64,000 bases of DNA from NCBI RefSeq assembly GCF_021130785.1, contig NW_025776835.1, forward strand, positions 62,001 through 126,000. Direction: 5' to 3'. The notes below the pieces were generated by a model. The model was not told the DNA's origin. It saw only the letters and a list, made by a program, of their open reading frames with translations, and searched no databases. Position numbers and translations under genes: made by a program. This DNA comes from Homalodisca vitripennis (Eukaryota > Arthropoda > Insecta > Hemiptera > Cicadellidae). Shown in pieces: positions 1 to 11,830 of the stretch (within the stretch, counting starts at the first letter, position 1; every line of letters starts with the position of its first letter).

Positions 1-19
1 TGTTCCTTCAAAAATGCTT

Positions 20-305
20 TATATTTGTACTCAGTTTGTTTACAAATTTATTTACTCTACGATTTTGTTTTTACTACAATAAGACCAATGTAACATTTAT
101 CGCTAACGCTCTGCGAAGTGCAATGAAGTGAATGTACCAACCTCAATCAACTCAATGTTGCCCATATATAACACATGCTTCACCCACTGTTGCCTGCACA
201 GGAATAATGCTTAATGCAAATTTTCAACTCTATAGGCCAGTGTGCTCTAATATATTGTATCGACAAATCGAAATAAAACTGTTCCAGCCGTTCATCAAGT
301 CATGC
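20..305 (+). repeat. Interspersed repeat R, copy 1
   Basis: Member of the commonest dispersed family in the window. Shared order of landmarks: ACTCAGTTTGTTTACA, then a TTATT run with CTGCGATTTTCTCGTT, then ATAAGACCAATGT, GCTAACGCTCAGCCAAA, CCCATGGAGTGACATGCACC, a GATGTTGCC block, a GCTTCATGC block and a TCGAGATATCG / ACAGACAGACAG block. This copy has all but the last part. I see no tRNA-like head, terminal inverted repeat or open frame, so its class is unknown. Confidence 0.65.
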
Positions 306-1180
306 TCAAATTACTAAGCAGTTTGAGTACTATAACAGATCATTATTATTATTATGTCAATATTTATGATTGAATGAGATTGAATATTACGGGAGTCATT
401 TAAATTATGGTGAACGTAACTATTCAGTCTTTTGGCTTATCTCCAAGTAGTACTGTGATGTTATTGGTCAGTAATTGAAGTTTTAACCAATTGTGCTCTT
501 TAATCTGTTGTGCAGTACTTAAAAAAACTCATCTAGCAGCTATTTTAGCCATTTTAGGGAATGAGCATATCAACCATGTTTGCGCCATAATTTCGTCAGG
601 TATTTAAGTTTTGAGGTCCTTAGCAAAATACTGCCCAAGTCAGGTACTAATTATGGCTTAATTTACCCCCATTCGTCATTCGGAGTGGTCCTGTGGCGAG
701 CAAAAATAAAATTCAGAGGGTCGTATAGGCAAGCTTTCAACGAATTGCAGCTATTGACTCTCCATGTCTCTAAATTTTGGAAACCACTTTGTTTTGTATT
801 TATAAGTGTCCTTAACCAGAGGCGGTGACATACATATGTATAAGAAACGAGGTAGAGAACAACTACGAACACAGAACGGTGGTTTCTGAACACCTGCCCT
901 CACAGGTGTTAATTTTATTAACAGACTGCCAAATTTAAAAAAATTCCCTAACGCCAAAGCCGTTCAAAATGAGCCTTGACGCCTTTCGACGTCCCAATAA
1001 TTTTATAATGCAGAGCAGATTTTTGGAATTTTACTGGCCTAGTTAGACGACTAATTCTGCTATTTAAAGTGGGTTATATTGACGAAGAATCAAAGGGGCG
1101 TAATTGTAAAATATGTGTGAATAATAATTTCATGATATGAATGTAAGAATTTTAGATTATTATCCATAGGAAACCTATAC
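306..1180. other. No gene seen
   Basis: The stretch around 420-550 is collinear with 23,760-23,890 in unit 2. The part at about 560-1,180 has no counterpart in units 2 or 3 and looks like a unit-1 insertion, including a small CACCTG/CAGGTG hairpin near 890-907. Short open frames here overlap on both strands and resemble nothing I know. Confidence 0.5.
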
Positions 1181-1214
1181 AATGTACAATTGCTTCTGCA
1201 AAAAAAACTAATTT

Positions 1215-1390
1215 GATTTGATTAAACGGGTACGAAAGTTATTGATATCCATAATTGCATCAGCTATGAAAGCCTCTTTTAAGTTATAACAGTTATCACG
1301 TTAATCATATCGCTTTGGGTCGAGGCTGGATTCGAACCTGGTTTCCCGCGTATATAAAGCTGAGTCAATCAGTTGTTCCTTCTACTAAAG
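1215..1390 (-). repeat. tRNA-derived SINE, copy 1
   Basis: On the minus strand 1,328-1,338 reads GGTTCGAATCC, an exact match to the RNA polymerase III B-box. The sequence just upstream on that strand resembles a tRNA anticodon arm ending in CGCGGGAAACC. The body, going left on the plus strand, contains an AATTGCATCAGCTATGAA block also found at 23,965 in unit 2. The A-box is degraded. The fold and extra body argue for a SINE, not a tRNA gene. Confidence 0.6.
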
Positions 1391-1660
1391 TCTATTATGA
1401 CCTTATATAGGCATAAGTAATTGTATAGAAAGGGTGTGAACTATCTCTCATATTTAAAAAAATCAATATAATCTATTTATAAAATAAATACTGATCCAAG
1501 ACTGTTTTATTTAGCAAAAATTACACTCCGAAGTAATATATCTGTCTTCGGAGCTGAAGATCATACATCTTACAATATTATGGTAGTAGCTAAAAGAGCA
1601 GTATCGACAATTCATTAATAAATGTATAAAACAATTGGGAGGAGTTTAACACTGTCCTGA

Positions 1661-1834
1661 CGCGAAGTTGCACACAAAACAGGATCGCTCACGCAGAGAT
1701 CAGACAGTATTGTGGTCGAGCTCGGGGCAATTATAGCGGCGTGATTTGCGAGTCAAACTTTGCTCGTTTGCCGCCAATTGGAACTTTTATTGCCCTTTTG
1801 ACCTCCGCGGCCTCTCCGCAGTTTGGCAGGTTGC
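1661..1834. other. Conserved island A, unit 1
   Basis: Locally GC-rich block of about 175 bp. Positions 1,699-1,778 (80 bp) are identical to 24,453-24,532 and 47,633-47,712, while the flanks between unit 1 and units 2/3 are heavily changed. The core can fold: GGCG pairs with CGCC outside and GCGAG with CTCGT inside, around a short loop. On the minus strand an open frame runs through the core and ends at TAA at about 1,733-1,735. It has no clear splice acceptor, so function is open: regulatory element, RNA or coding end. Confidence 0.6.
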
Positions 1835-2256
1835 CACTGTACACACTGTATTAATTCATTTAAATGTGCTTAAGTATAATAGCCCACCACATTTAAAACA
1901 TTTGTCGCTATAACAATAAAAATAAAATTACTGATAATAACAGTATATTGAAAAGCTAACAAAGTATACACCTCAAGCCTTAGGTTTCGGTATCAGTATC
2001 GGTTTCCTTCCTCTCTCCCCTACTTCACTTATAATTGTTATTTGATACTTATTTTTAATAGCTTATCCAACCCAACTAACAATAATAAACACTTATTTAT
2101 TACTACAATAAATATAAATACAATTTTGAGACTTCTACATAGTATCAGCAAATATCTGGGCTTCAGGTTATTGTCGATTATGATTTTTATGTTCTAGTGA
2201 CATTCCTTTGCGGCACTTTACAGGTTTTAAGTACATGTTTACTTATTATATTTCTT

Positions 2257-2390
2257 CCACCTAACGATTTCTTCCAACTTAAGATTGAGGATAGATTTCT
2301 ATCTTTGGAACTATGTTATACAATTTATAACATATAATGTTGGCAAATGTCAAAAATACTATTACCCTTGCAAACATCCCATCGTCAATA
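2257..2390 (+). repeat. Retroposon-end-like block, unit 1
   Basis: Contains CTTCCACCTA, a central hairpin-like stretch and TAACATATAATG..GGCAAATGTC, shared with 22,797, 25,014 and 48,205. This layout (CACCTGA-GA, spacer, CGAAA-GT, then TGTAACATATAA and GATGGCAAATGTCC) is a recurrent animal retroelement 3'-end style; the assignment to a retroelement is inference. Confidence 0.4.
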
Positions 2391-3497
2391 ATAAACTTTA
2401 AACCAAGAATTAAAGTCATACTAATAACGTAATATTAAATAAATAAATTAAATTAAATTAAATAATTAAACTTATGTATAGTTTACTTTGGAGAAATATA
2501 AATAATTTTAAACAATAAATAAAAATGTATAAATATATTAACCATAAATTTGGAATTTAGTTATTTATACAATTTTATGTTCCATGTTTTTGTCTTCTGT
2601 GTAGAATGCTCTGGGCAACCAAAATATATTTTCCTTTAAATGCTTTGTCACTGGTTTATAATTTCATAAATTCTGGGAGATTGTTGTAAAATCTGACTCC
2701 TGCTTGTGGCAAATGACTTCTACATACATTTCAGCTTAGTCTCTAAAAATACAATCCCCACAATAGCAAACACTGACCAAAATATAAATATTTTAATATA
2801 ATATTTTGCGTTTAAAAATTCTTATTGAATTAATGGGATATCGGGTATACGTCTGGTTCTTTATTGACTAGCTTTCACTCAAAATTAAGCCTTAAAAACT
2901 TACCTTGAAAATCAGAATCTAGGTCACCTTCCACCTTCCTGTATCAATAGATAAAATCTACAAATGAAACTCGATGTTAGCGAGCTACTGAGTTAAACAC
3001 AAAGTTAACTCAGTTCTCGGTTACACTACTGAGTTCTCGGCAGCCAGAATCTGTATTTATAAAAATGTCGGACACCGTTAGGAAAGCCATTATTTACTGG
3101 AATATCACTACAAGCGGATTTTTTTATTGTAATAATAAAATTTTATGTTAATTAGTGCATATTTAGACTAAGGTAACACCTAGGATTCAACTCAAACTAT
3201 AATTACCAGAGCTGACACAGACATATTGAGTTTATCATACTGGCAGAGATGAATTAAGTTTGGATCTTTACCAAGTTTTCCAAGATACGCAATTCATAAG
3301 GTCATTTATCTTTAATGCTCTCAGCCCTAGAATAAAACTTTGTGGACGGTAATTTCTCGCTGATATACACTCTTACGTACTGGCATTAATCTTTCGGCTC
3401 CTTAAACCAACGTTATTTATCGTAATTGTATTTTATCGGTAGTTTTACACGAGTTTTTATTTTAACGAAAGAAAATTACATTAAACATTATTTAAAC

Positions 3498-3594
3498 CCT
3501 ACTTCTAAATCCATTACTAGCACGAAGTAAAGTCTATTTTAATTTAAAATAATCCATTCATTTTTTTAGTCTTACTTTGCTAATTCAGAGCGTT
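3498..3594 (+). repeat. Local direct repeat, left copy
   Basis: This 97-bp block recurs at 3,997-4,093 with few changes (offset 499 bp). The left copy is the one collinear with 26,190-26,290 and 49,200-49,290 in units 2 and 3, so it is the original. Confidence 0.75.
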
Positions 3595-3996
3595 ATAAAA
3601 TGTCCTCGTAAGTATTTATTACTTTTATACCGGAATAAACAGCGTTAATATAGGCACAAACTGTCTTTATTTACGTAGAAGATATAGCATTTCACGATTT
3701 TCACAAAAATCAGACGGTTCAAGAAAACATATATCGGAAAAATTTTTAAGTCATGTTTGATTCATTTGACTGTTTATAACAAATCAAAATGTAATATTTG
3801 AGATTATTAAAATAGAAAAATAATTATGTTTCGATAAATCTTATGTATATTTTATGAAAATTTTATTATTTTTGTAAAATACATTATTTTTTATCATTAA
3901 ACTAACCAATACACATAATGGTGCAACGTATTACAAACAGGTCACCGATTTTGACAGTTCCCACAGAGGCAGGGCCACGTCCGAGCCAGAACTTCC

Positions 3997-4093
3997 CCTA
4001 CTTCTAAATCCATTACTAGCACGAATTAAAGTCTATTTCAATTTTAAATAATCCATTCATGTTTTTAGTATTACTTTCCTCATTCAGAGCGTT
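3997..4093 (+). repeat. Local direct repeat, right copy
   Basis: Second copy of the block at 3,498-3,594, preceded by a GC-richer 45-bp stretch (3,945-3,996) not seen elsewhere. It is private to unit 1 and looks like a recent local duplication. Confidence 0.7.
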
Positions 4094-4880
4094 CCAGTAT
4101 GACCATATGCTTTCTACTTGTCTGCAGAACATCTTGAGAATGAAATGAGCTAGATTTGAAATGTTTCATGCAACCTCAGCGACGTCTGTTACGCTGTTCA
4201 TTAAGTAATAATATTACATATTATTCATGATATATATTCTTAAATTCAATGTTGTACCAAAATTTAATCGCCCTTAGTAATGATAAAACATATATAGATA
4301 TGGACATACGTGTACTCTTATGGAGGATACATTTATATACAACTACACTATGAAAGGCATTATACATAGCGATCACCTGTTTTTAGAATACTGCCGAGCA
4401 AGTGACATCCGAGTACGAACGTGAAGTAATACGTAAACGTATGTTCTCCTATGTTTGAACTTTATCGTGAATATGAACTTCAAATTGATTATACTTTACA
4501 AATCACAATATCGTTTGTGTTTCTATGTAAGGTTTGTTTTTCGCAAACACATGATATGTTACGTAAACCATAGTTGTGTAATATCCAACATAACGGATAT
4601 ATATTTTCCCGTACTAAAACACTGTGGTTTTTTTATTGTATTTGCTATTACTAAAAACGTTCGATATACCAGAGTAAATATTTCAAGGTTTCAAAGCGAT
4701 TAATTGAATTAAAACTTTATTTTATTTTTTTATTCCACTTTTTATGTTAGTAAGCTAATTGGTCACCATTGGTTATATTTTCACAGAAATCTGTTGTCAG
4801 TAAAGAAATATAGGAAGGCTTTCTGTGTCTTAACAGACCAAAAACAACTAAACCCTAAAATTCTTTTTCTCATTTTTATA
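4094..4880. other. No gene seen
   Basis: AT-rich sequence with short frames only. Nothing here is conserved as a frame in units 2 or 3. Confidence 0.5.
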
Positions 4881-4899
4881 CGGTTATATTTCCTAAATA

Positions 4900-5700
4900 T
4901 GCAAGGTAGGAGTAAGGCACACCACGTGTCACATATTGCGTGTGTATAAAACACATAAGCTTCGCGTATGTATAATACAAAATTTCAAATCTATAGCTTG
5001 TTTCATTATTAGCAGAAAATCCATTGCCCATCAAACAAAAGAGAAATTGTGTCATCATACTGAGCGTTGAGCTTCAATGGTGCTCGGAAAAATTTCATGG
5101 TTTAACATTTAAAGCCATAGAACTCATTCTTGTGTTTAAAGAAATGAGTTTTGTTTGATGTACAGAAAGATCTTTTCTCTAAATATCTTACCACTTGATA
5201 TATTTACATATATGCTCATTAAATTTCGTTTTATATCAGTGTTTAAATAATATAATTTTACACCCAAAAACATGACAAAATTATGTTGAATGCGTTGGGA
5301 TAATTAGGCTACACGTGTTAATATTTCGCATTTTAAAATCTGTATACTTATTATAAATGTGTATACTGAGTTTGTTTACATGACTAAAACATATGTATTT
5401 TTATAACAGTTTTTATTTATTCTGATATTTTCTCGTTCCCATCACGGTTACCTATAGGACCAATGTAAAATGTAAAATTGCTTGCTAGCGATCAGCCAAG
5501 TCCTGTGGAGTGACATTTACCATAATCGAAGTCAACTGTTCTTCTTATATAAATGAAACCATGCATAGTTTCAAATCTATTACTCAGTATATATTTGAGA
5601 TACCGTGAGGATAAACAAACAGACAGAAATTACATATTTCCAACACCATGAGTGATAAGTTTCGGTAAAGCTCAGTCAATAAGAAGGAAACCTTTTAGCG
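4900..5700 (+). repeat. Interspersed repeat R, copies (degenerate, probably two parts)
   Basis: The left part (about 4,905-5,090) has the GTAGGAGTAAGGCACACCAC / CACGTGT and AAATTTCAAATCTATAG landmarks of the upstream half of family R. The right part (about 5,350-5,700) has CTGAGTTTGTTTACA, ATAGGACCAATGTAAA, TGGAGTGACAT and GATACCGTGAGGATAAACAA. An AT-rich stretch separates them. Confidence 0.55.
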
Positions 5701-6084
5701 CTATAACGAAGAAACAAATTTCAAACCTTTCATCACGTTCAAGGAATACAATTAAAATAGTTCAAATCGATTTGTAATATTGAAATATGATACCAATTCA
5801 GGGCTCAACTTGTTAGAACGTTGTTTACTTCCAAACTTACATTCACGTACATGAAAAAAAACATTATCCCACATCGACAACGTATTTCAATGAGGGTTTT
5901 TTTGTTAAAAAGTGAAAATATAAAACAACTGTTTCATTTATAATCGAATTATGGTTTCACTTTCAGACTTCATTTATATAAGATAATATATAACATATTT
6001 AAAATTAAAACAATAATTTTGACACGGTTATAATTAAAACGTGTAAATGTATTCCTAGTATGAGAAAAAGGAAGTAGCACATTC

Positions 6085-6200
6085 TTGGACAAGAAGAGGG
6101 AAAATATGCCAATAAAGTCAAGATGGCAGCGCAGCGTGACGTCATTGATATGGAGATCAGTCTCTGAACCACTCCTGCGGTCTCTTGTCGCTGACGCCGG
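6085..6200. other. Possible diverged copy of island D
   Basis: Contains TGACGTCATTGATATGGAG and GCGGTCTCTTGTCGCTGACG, words that also occur, in a different order, in island D at 7,826-7,900. A CRE-type palindrome TGACGTCA is present. An open frame of about 74 codons spans it but has no recognisable domain. Confidence 0.3.
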
Positions 6201-6309
6201 AAAATATTTTTGTTTTACGATACGTTTTGATAATATCCCGTCTCCAACATGTGTGAGGAAAGATTTAGCAGAATATTTTCTCTACCAATACAGTACAGAA
6301 GTAGGGTAA

Positions 6310-7800
6310 GTTATAAAGCACAGAGCAGATTTATGGAATCTTTCGTGGTCATTTTGTGGATGCTCCAAAAGGTGTTAATAATATTAAATATTTATTTGAA
6401 ATAAAACTTAATTACATATGATCATACATAGTAATACCTACATGTAAACGTATAACATATGTTAAACAAATCAAGCATGGTACATTGAAGTATACTTTTA
6501 ACAGGAAGTATCCTGGTATTCACCCACATAGCATTAAAACTGAGAGAAGTAACATCATTTTGGTGATTCCCTAATACTTCAGAGTTTACAGAAGGTGGTC
6601 AGGTTAAGTGGTCATTTCCTCTTCAAACTTATGGTTAATCAGATTTAGAAATCGTCATTTTCAACTTGAGACGTCAATTAGCTTTTATGTCTTTCTGGAA
6701 AGACTCGAAACATTTGTTAAACCAGTTGTTGTCTTTGGCATAAACAATCCTGTTCTGTTTCATAAGACCAGAAAGAAAAGGTTGAATTTTGTTGGATATC
6801 CAACTTAATCTGTAAAACTTAATGAACAACAATAAGCAAAAACAAACTGAAAAGTTCCTTGAAGCTTTTGGGCCCATTTTTGGACGACCGTTATTGTTTT
6901 AGCAGAAACCACAATTCAGTCTCCGTATTTTTGTATTTTGGTTATTAAACATAAATACAATCACCGAGTAGATTAAATGTTAACTTTACAAGGTTTTATA
7001 ATTATCCACAAAACAAAAAACCTTTTTTCAAAATTAGTAGTTTTCAAACACAACCACATCGAAACATGATTAATTCTTTTATAGGTCTATTTAACCTGTT
7101 GGGCGCTATGTAATGTTAAACATGTAATGTAATGTTTAATGTGTATAAACATTAAACATAAATTTGTACATAAGCAAAAACAAAGCAACACATTCATTTC
7201 AATAATTAATAGTTGTATCCGATTGCTGAAAAGTCTGTACAAGTTATCTGTAATATTGGATATTAATACAGCTAGCAGCAACAGTATGTACTTTATTTCA
7301 GTATCAAATATTTCCTTTTGAAAAATTATAATATTCTACTACATACCTACAGTCAGAAACTTGGTAAAAACAAAGACTACAGACACTTTTTAAAAAAAAA
7401 TACTGCTTTTTAAACAGTGTCAAAGAACCAGAAATATTTCAAAGTACCAGTATTATGTGGGGAACAAAGAAAAATCTTTAATTTCTGAAATCCTTTTCAA
7501 AAACTGTATTACCTCTTCAATGCTTATATACATACACAACACAAGTTGTGTCACTGTAAGTGTTATATATCGAGCTTTAAATTCTTCTGGCTAATTGTTA
7601 TCGTGATTCATACATCAAAGATAGGTAATATTGGATCCCATTTTATATTTGTTTTCATTATCAACTAGATGTTACAGTGTTTTTTATCACATTTTACACG
7701 CATTTTAAATGTAAGTAAATTAAAATAAATTACATTTTTTATTTATTTACGTACGCGTTCAACATTATACTTGAGCTTAGACAGAAATAACATTACGCTG
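6310..7800. other. No gene seen
   Basis: AT-rich sequence with short overlapping frames on both strands. Nothing recognisable. Confidence 0.5.
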
Positions 7801-7811
7801 GTTTAATGAAA

Positions 7812-7985
7812 ACGTCAGTCCATAACGACAGCGGTCTCTTGCTGAACTTACCATCACTGGACAAGCGACTCGTGGAGCTGACGTCATTAAAACTCAATTT
7901 CAGAATCACCACTTCCCTCCAGCTGGCTCGGGTCATGCTATCTCAGTCAGTCATAATAAAGGTGATGAGGGAAAATATGAGTCCC
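7812..7985. other. Conserved island D, unit 1
   Basis: Shares with 27,757 and 50,803 a core reading ACAAGCGACTCGTGGAGCTG, then AC, one variable base, TCATTAAAACTC and ATTTCAG. The core is much better conserved than the surrounding DNA. In unit 1 alone the variable base makes TGACGTCA, a CRE-like palindrome. On the minus strand unit 1 also has a good splice donor (GTAAGT, within 7,845-7,850), lost in units 2 and 3. Confidence 0.5.
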
Positions 7986-8910
7986 AGTTTATTCTATTAT
8001 CTCATGAGTGTCTCTTAATTGAAAATTAAACACGAAAGTTACATTTCATGTTTGTTTAAGTTATTTATATATCCGTGATATCAAAATCATGCTTAAATTA
8101 TATATCATAGTAACACCTTACTCTGTATGTAAATTATTTAATTCAACCAAATATGCCGCCTATAATTTTTCAGGTAAACCATAAGCATATTAAATCCACT
8201 TATTAACAGTTTTACGTAAAATACGAGTACATATAAATAATCAAAAGATGATTCTTTTTATAACACATCATTATGATACTGTTTACTAAACACTGTTAAT
8301 ACTTACGACGTAAGTGAGTGTAAGTAGGTTATAATAGATCATCAACACGTAAAGTTTTAAAAATATCATAATAAAAATTTAGGTTTATTAGATATTTACA
8401 GTTATATATCAATTGTTTTATAACATAATATCTTGGACGAGAAACATTGCAGATTTCCTGCCATGAACAATAATGTGCATATTTAAATATCAATAAATTG
8501 TATCTCAATTTGTTGATTCCGTAGTATGAGGAAATATCTTTTTATAAAGGTCTTAAGAAATCAAAGTTTAACAATTATCCAACAACAATTTTTTTGTTCG
8601 TGTAATTTTTGTACGAGATCCACTTTTACTTTGCAAAAATACCAAATAAATATAAATTTAAATCACCTGAAACGTGTTATAATGGAAAAATTAAAAATAC
8701 AAATATTTATCTCTTTAAACATCGCAATTAATGTTTGGGAATCAACATAAACGAAGAACTTCATAGCAATTAATATCCATACAATTTAGTTTTTTATATG
8801 TAAAACAGCTTAAAGAGGAGATATTTGAATGGGTATTTTTAGGATTATTGCATGGAATTACGTTTCGGATAACTTAACGATTATACACACACAAAAGGAG
8901 ATCTTAACAA

Positions 8911-9095
8911 AATTGAATGAAAAGAGCAGCGAAGAAGACTTTGTTCTCCCTCATTGTAATTCCCTTGTGTACTCGCCACTGGTCGCTTCAGTACTGTCTC
9001 GTGTCCCTTTTGTTTGCTTGCAATCCAATACAGGTTCAACAAAGAGATTCAAATTACAGTATCTCAGAGTGGACTTCAACGTCAACGATGTTTCT
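8911..9095. other. Conserved island G, unit 1
   Basis: Matches the reverse complement of 32,077-32,255 and 54,275-54,455. The shared words TTGTTCTCCCTCATT, TAATTCCCTTGTGTACTCGC, CTTCAGTACTGTCTCGTG and ATACAGGTTCAACAAAGAG stand out from diverged flanks. One plus-strand frame stays open with similar residues (LPH-NSLVYS-LV-SVLSR) in the first part of all three copies, then indels throw it out of register, so coding status is uncertain. Confidence 0.45.
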
Positions 9096-9231
9096 TGTTC
9101 TGTGTTTATCGTTTTTTATCGTTTGCTTGTCCAGTTTGTTTGACCCATCAGCCAAACACAAGTAATTTAAATACATTAATATGTAATATATGTAAATTGT
9201 TTAGAGAGAATCATTAATAAAATGTGTTATA

Positions 9232-9741
9232 CCGGGTGTCGCAAAAGTCCCACCCCCCCTTTCTAGCTTTCGAACGGAATTAAACAAACCAATGTCCTTT
9301 GGGGGGTAGTTATATAATGACAAATGATGATTTTTGCGCTACATGAGAACTTAGCCCTTCAACCCAAAATGGGGGGTTGGGGGGTCAACTCAAAATGTTT
9401 AAATGCAAAACCCCCATCAAATGACTTCATTTTAAATTTCTTTATAAAAGAAGAACAATGCTACAGACTAGAGGTCTCTATCTCAATCCAGTACGAAACA
9501 ACGGCTTGTCAAAGTTTTATTGAAAGGTTACGCTAAAAAACACTATTTTTCTTAACTCACCTGTTCAGACTTATTCTTAATACTAAGTAGTGCTAATTTA
9601 AACTTAAAATAATTAAACATTTAATGTTGAAATCTTACCTCAACCTTTTTTATGCTCAAAGTAAATGCTCAACAAAATGGCCCCTATTTACTTCTTGGCA
9701 AAAATAAAGTTAGAAGGGGGTGGGACTTCTGGGACACCCGG
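9232..9741. mobile_element. Non-autonomous TIR element (MITE-like), TA target
   Basis: The ends read CCGGGTGTCGCAAAAGTCCC on the left and, reversed, CCGGGTGTCCCAGAAGTCCC on the right. Both continue into a C-run followed by TTCTA, giving imperfect terminal inverted repeats of about 34 bp. TA flanks both sides (9,230-9,231 and 9,742-9,743), the pattern of Tc1/mariner-type insertion. Inside is about 440 bp without a transposase. The corresponding places in units 2 and 3 (around 31,930 and 54,120, reversed) lack it, so it inserted after the duplication. Confidence 0.8.
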
Positions 9742-9859
9742 TATATTATTTAGTCAAAATCCTTTATTTTTTGCTGAAATGTAGCATAAAATCACCGAAA
9801 AATACACAATACTTATTTTTTACATTTAGACAATACTCACTTACTGTAACGCATCAATG

Positions 9860-10085
9860 ACGAGTAGATGGCAGAGCGTGCCAGCGAAGCTTATCATTCC
9901 AGGGACTGCTAAAATTCATTTCTGTCTTTCAGCTTGTGATATCTGGAGAACAAACTGAACTTTAGACTTTGAATTTAGCAATAGCTTCCAATTTAAAAAG
10001 GCATCATAGAGTTTAATGTTACGGCATAGTAATCCATAGGGTTTGGCTGAGCATTAGCGAAAATGTTTACATTGATCTTATGTAA
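9860..10085 (-). repeat. Interspersed repeat R, copy within inverted block
   Basis: Reverse-complement landmarks of family R: GCGTGCCAGCGAAGCTTATC, CAGCTTGTGATATCTGGAGA, CATAGGGTTTGGCTGAGCA and TTACATTGATCTTATG. It is the reversed counterpart of the copy at 31,515-31,805. Confidence 0.65.
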
Positions 10086-10103
10086 ACCGTAACTGGAAAC
10101 GAA

Positions 10104-10186
10104 TGGAAACGAAAAATAACGTTAATGGCAACGAAAAATAACATTAATGGAAACGAAAAATAACATTAATGGAAACGAAAAATAAA
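10104..10186 (+). repeat. 22-bp minisatellite
   Basis: Almost four units of TGGAAACGAAAAATAACATT plus AA. The first has a G for A and the second a C for A. Confidence 0.85.
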
Positions 10187-10549
10187 TACCTTTTGAAACA
10201 AACTGAGTACATCCATTATGCATGTCAAAGTATACACCCTAAAAAAGGCAACTATCAGTTTCTTTACTTAGTTGTCTGGCGGTGATATAACTGTTATTTA
10301 TGCCTCAAACAGTCAGTTTTAAATGTTTACTAAAAGAAGGAAAATTACATAAAAGAATTAAATATTTGTATTTCAATTCCCTCCCGTGGCGAATATTACC
10401 TGAATTTGCGTGGCTGACGAGTAATTTCTTTCTCTGGAATAATATATTAATTTCAATACATGCCAGTTTGTGTGCTTATACAAGGCAAATTGCCTGTAGA
10501 CTATAAAGTGTAATTTTGCATCATCAATATAATGTACCGCAGTATTACT

Positions 10550-11062
10550 AGTCAGACAAACACACGACCGTAACTGAACCTGTAACAAGTATTCCAGAGC
10601 GACACAAAGGCTCTACCTTGTTGTTAGTAGCCTGAGGGTAACAGACCGTTCGTTGTTAATTATTAAGATCTGCGATCAATAATAACACACGGAGACTGAA
10701 ACTGTAACAAGTATTCCAGAGCGACACAAAGGCCTGCCTTGTTGTTAGTAGCCTGAGGGTAACAGACCGTTCGTTGTTAATTATTAAGATCTGCGATCAA
10801 TAATAACACACGGAGACTGAAACTGTAACAAGTATTCCAGAGCGACACAAAGGCCCTGCCTTGTTGTTAGTAGCCTGAGGGTAACAGACCGTTCGTTGTT
10901 AATTATTAAGATCTGCGATCAATAATAACACACGGAGACTGAAACTGTAACAAGTATTCCAGAGCGACACAAAGGCCCTGCCTTGTTGTTAGTTGCCTGA
11001 GGGTAACAGACCGTTCGTTGTTAATTATTAAGATCTGCGATCAATAAGAACGTACGGTGACT
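10550..11062 (-). repeat. 121-bp satellite array, four monomers (unit 1)
   Basis: Monomer landmarks recur every 121-122 bp: TGTAACAAGTATTCCAGAGC, GACACAAAGG, CTTGTTGTTAGTAGCCTGAG, GGTAACAGACCGTTCGTTGT and AAGATCTGCGATCAATAATA. The edges are fixed: ACTAGTCAG on one side and GCGCGCTGCACGCTCACAGT on the other, the same edges as in units 2 and 3. The array is therefore a part of a defined block whose copy number varies, not a stand-alone insertion. Confidence 0.9.
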
Positions 11063-11260
11063 GAGGCGCGCTGCACGCTCACAGTGAGATAAGAATGAGA
11101 TGGGTTAATGTTTCAGTTTTTATTGCAGTTTAATATCGCTTCCATCTAAACATCGTATTGTCTATGTTTTCATTTCATCCACTAAGCATTTTTTATTTTG
11201 AATGCAGGATGATCAAAGTGGTCCACAACGAACTGATTTCTAAATTCAGGAAACTGTGTT

Positions 11261-11510
11261 ATTCTGAAAGCTATGTTTCCAAAGATTTCTAGAGAAATAC
11301 CAGTGGTGTAACTACAGGAGGAATGAGGAGGTGGAACCCCCTCTCCATTATAGCCCTGATATAAAAAGAAATATTCGTATATCGGCAATCCAAATTGTAT
11401 TAAATACAGTAGGTACATGTTTAATGTTTAATTAGGATCATCTAATTTATTTATATTTAAATTTATTCCATATCCCCGATATATTGTGCTCTGCAATCAC
11501 CTTCACCCCC
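11261..11510. other. No gene seen; C-homopolymer at right
   Basis: Unit-1 private stretch containing AGTGGTGTAACTACAGGAGG, a phrase typical of dispersed insect repeats, and a run of C near 11,505-11,517. Confidence 0.4.
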
Positions 11511-11514
11511 CCCC

Positions 11515-11830
11515 CCCAATTTATGATTGAACTCAGCTTGTTTACAAATTTATTTATTATGTTATTTTCTTCTTGCAATCATGTCTATTCTTAAGCCCAA
11601 TAGAAAAATGTTCACTAATGCTCAACCAAATCCCATGGAATAACTGGTTCCATCATCGAAGTCGATGTTCATTTAGAAATGAAGCTTCATACCAACGAAC
11701 CTTCAGTTAAAACCCACAGACAGATAGGTAAACAGAAAGACCGACAGACATAAATTAAAATTAAAGCTCCTAAGTAATAAGCTAACTTGACTTTAGCCAG
11801 TGAAATGGACGTTAAATATTTCATTCTAAC
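11515..11830 (+). repeat. Interspersed repeat R
   Basis: Has ACTCAGCTTGTTTACAAATT, TGCTCAACCAAATCCCATGG, CATCGAAGTCGATGTTC, GAAATGAAGCTTCATACC and a run of ACAGACAGATAGG-type words. Collinear with 33,235-33,520 and 55,500-55,760. Confidence 0.7.

Larger units (their letters stand above)
8785..11260 (-). other. Inverted block relative to units 2 and 3
   Basis: Read on the minus strand, this block matches unit 2 from about 30,280 to 32,385, and the corresponding part of unit 3: satellite flanks, satellite, repeat R and island G, in order. Outside it unit 1 resumes plus-strand collinearity at 11,515 (matching 33,235). The GC-rich segment of unit 2 (32,545-32,990) is absent, so inversion came with a deletion in unit 1, or with an insertion in the other lineage. 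Confidence 0.75.

Noticed and set aside
3545..3600. 38-nt exon with acceptor TTTTTTTAG and donor GTAAGT
   Set aside because: The donor is absent in units 2 and 3 and in the local duplicate at 4,094.
8829..9143. 104-codon frame at island G as an intact gene
   Set aside because: Register is kept only in the first part across units; indels break it afterwards.
10550..11062. CRISPR-like array
   Set aside because: The repeats are contiguous 121-bp monomers without unique spacers, in a eukaryotic context.
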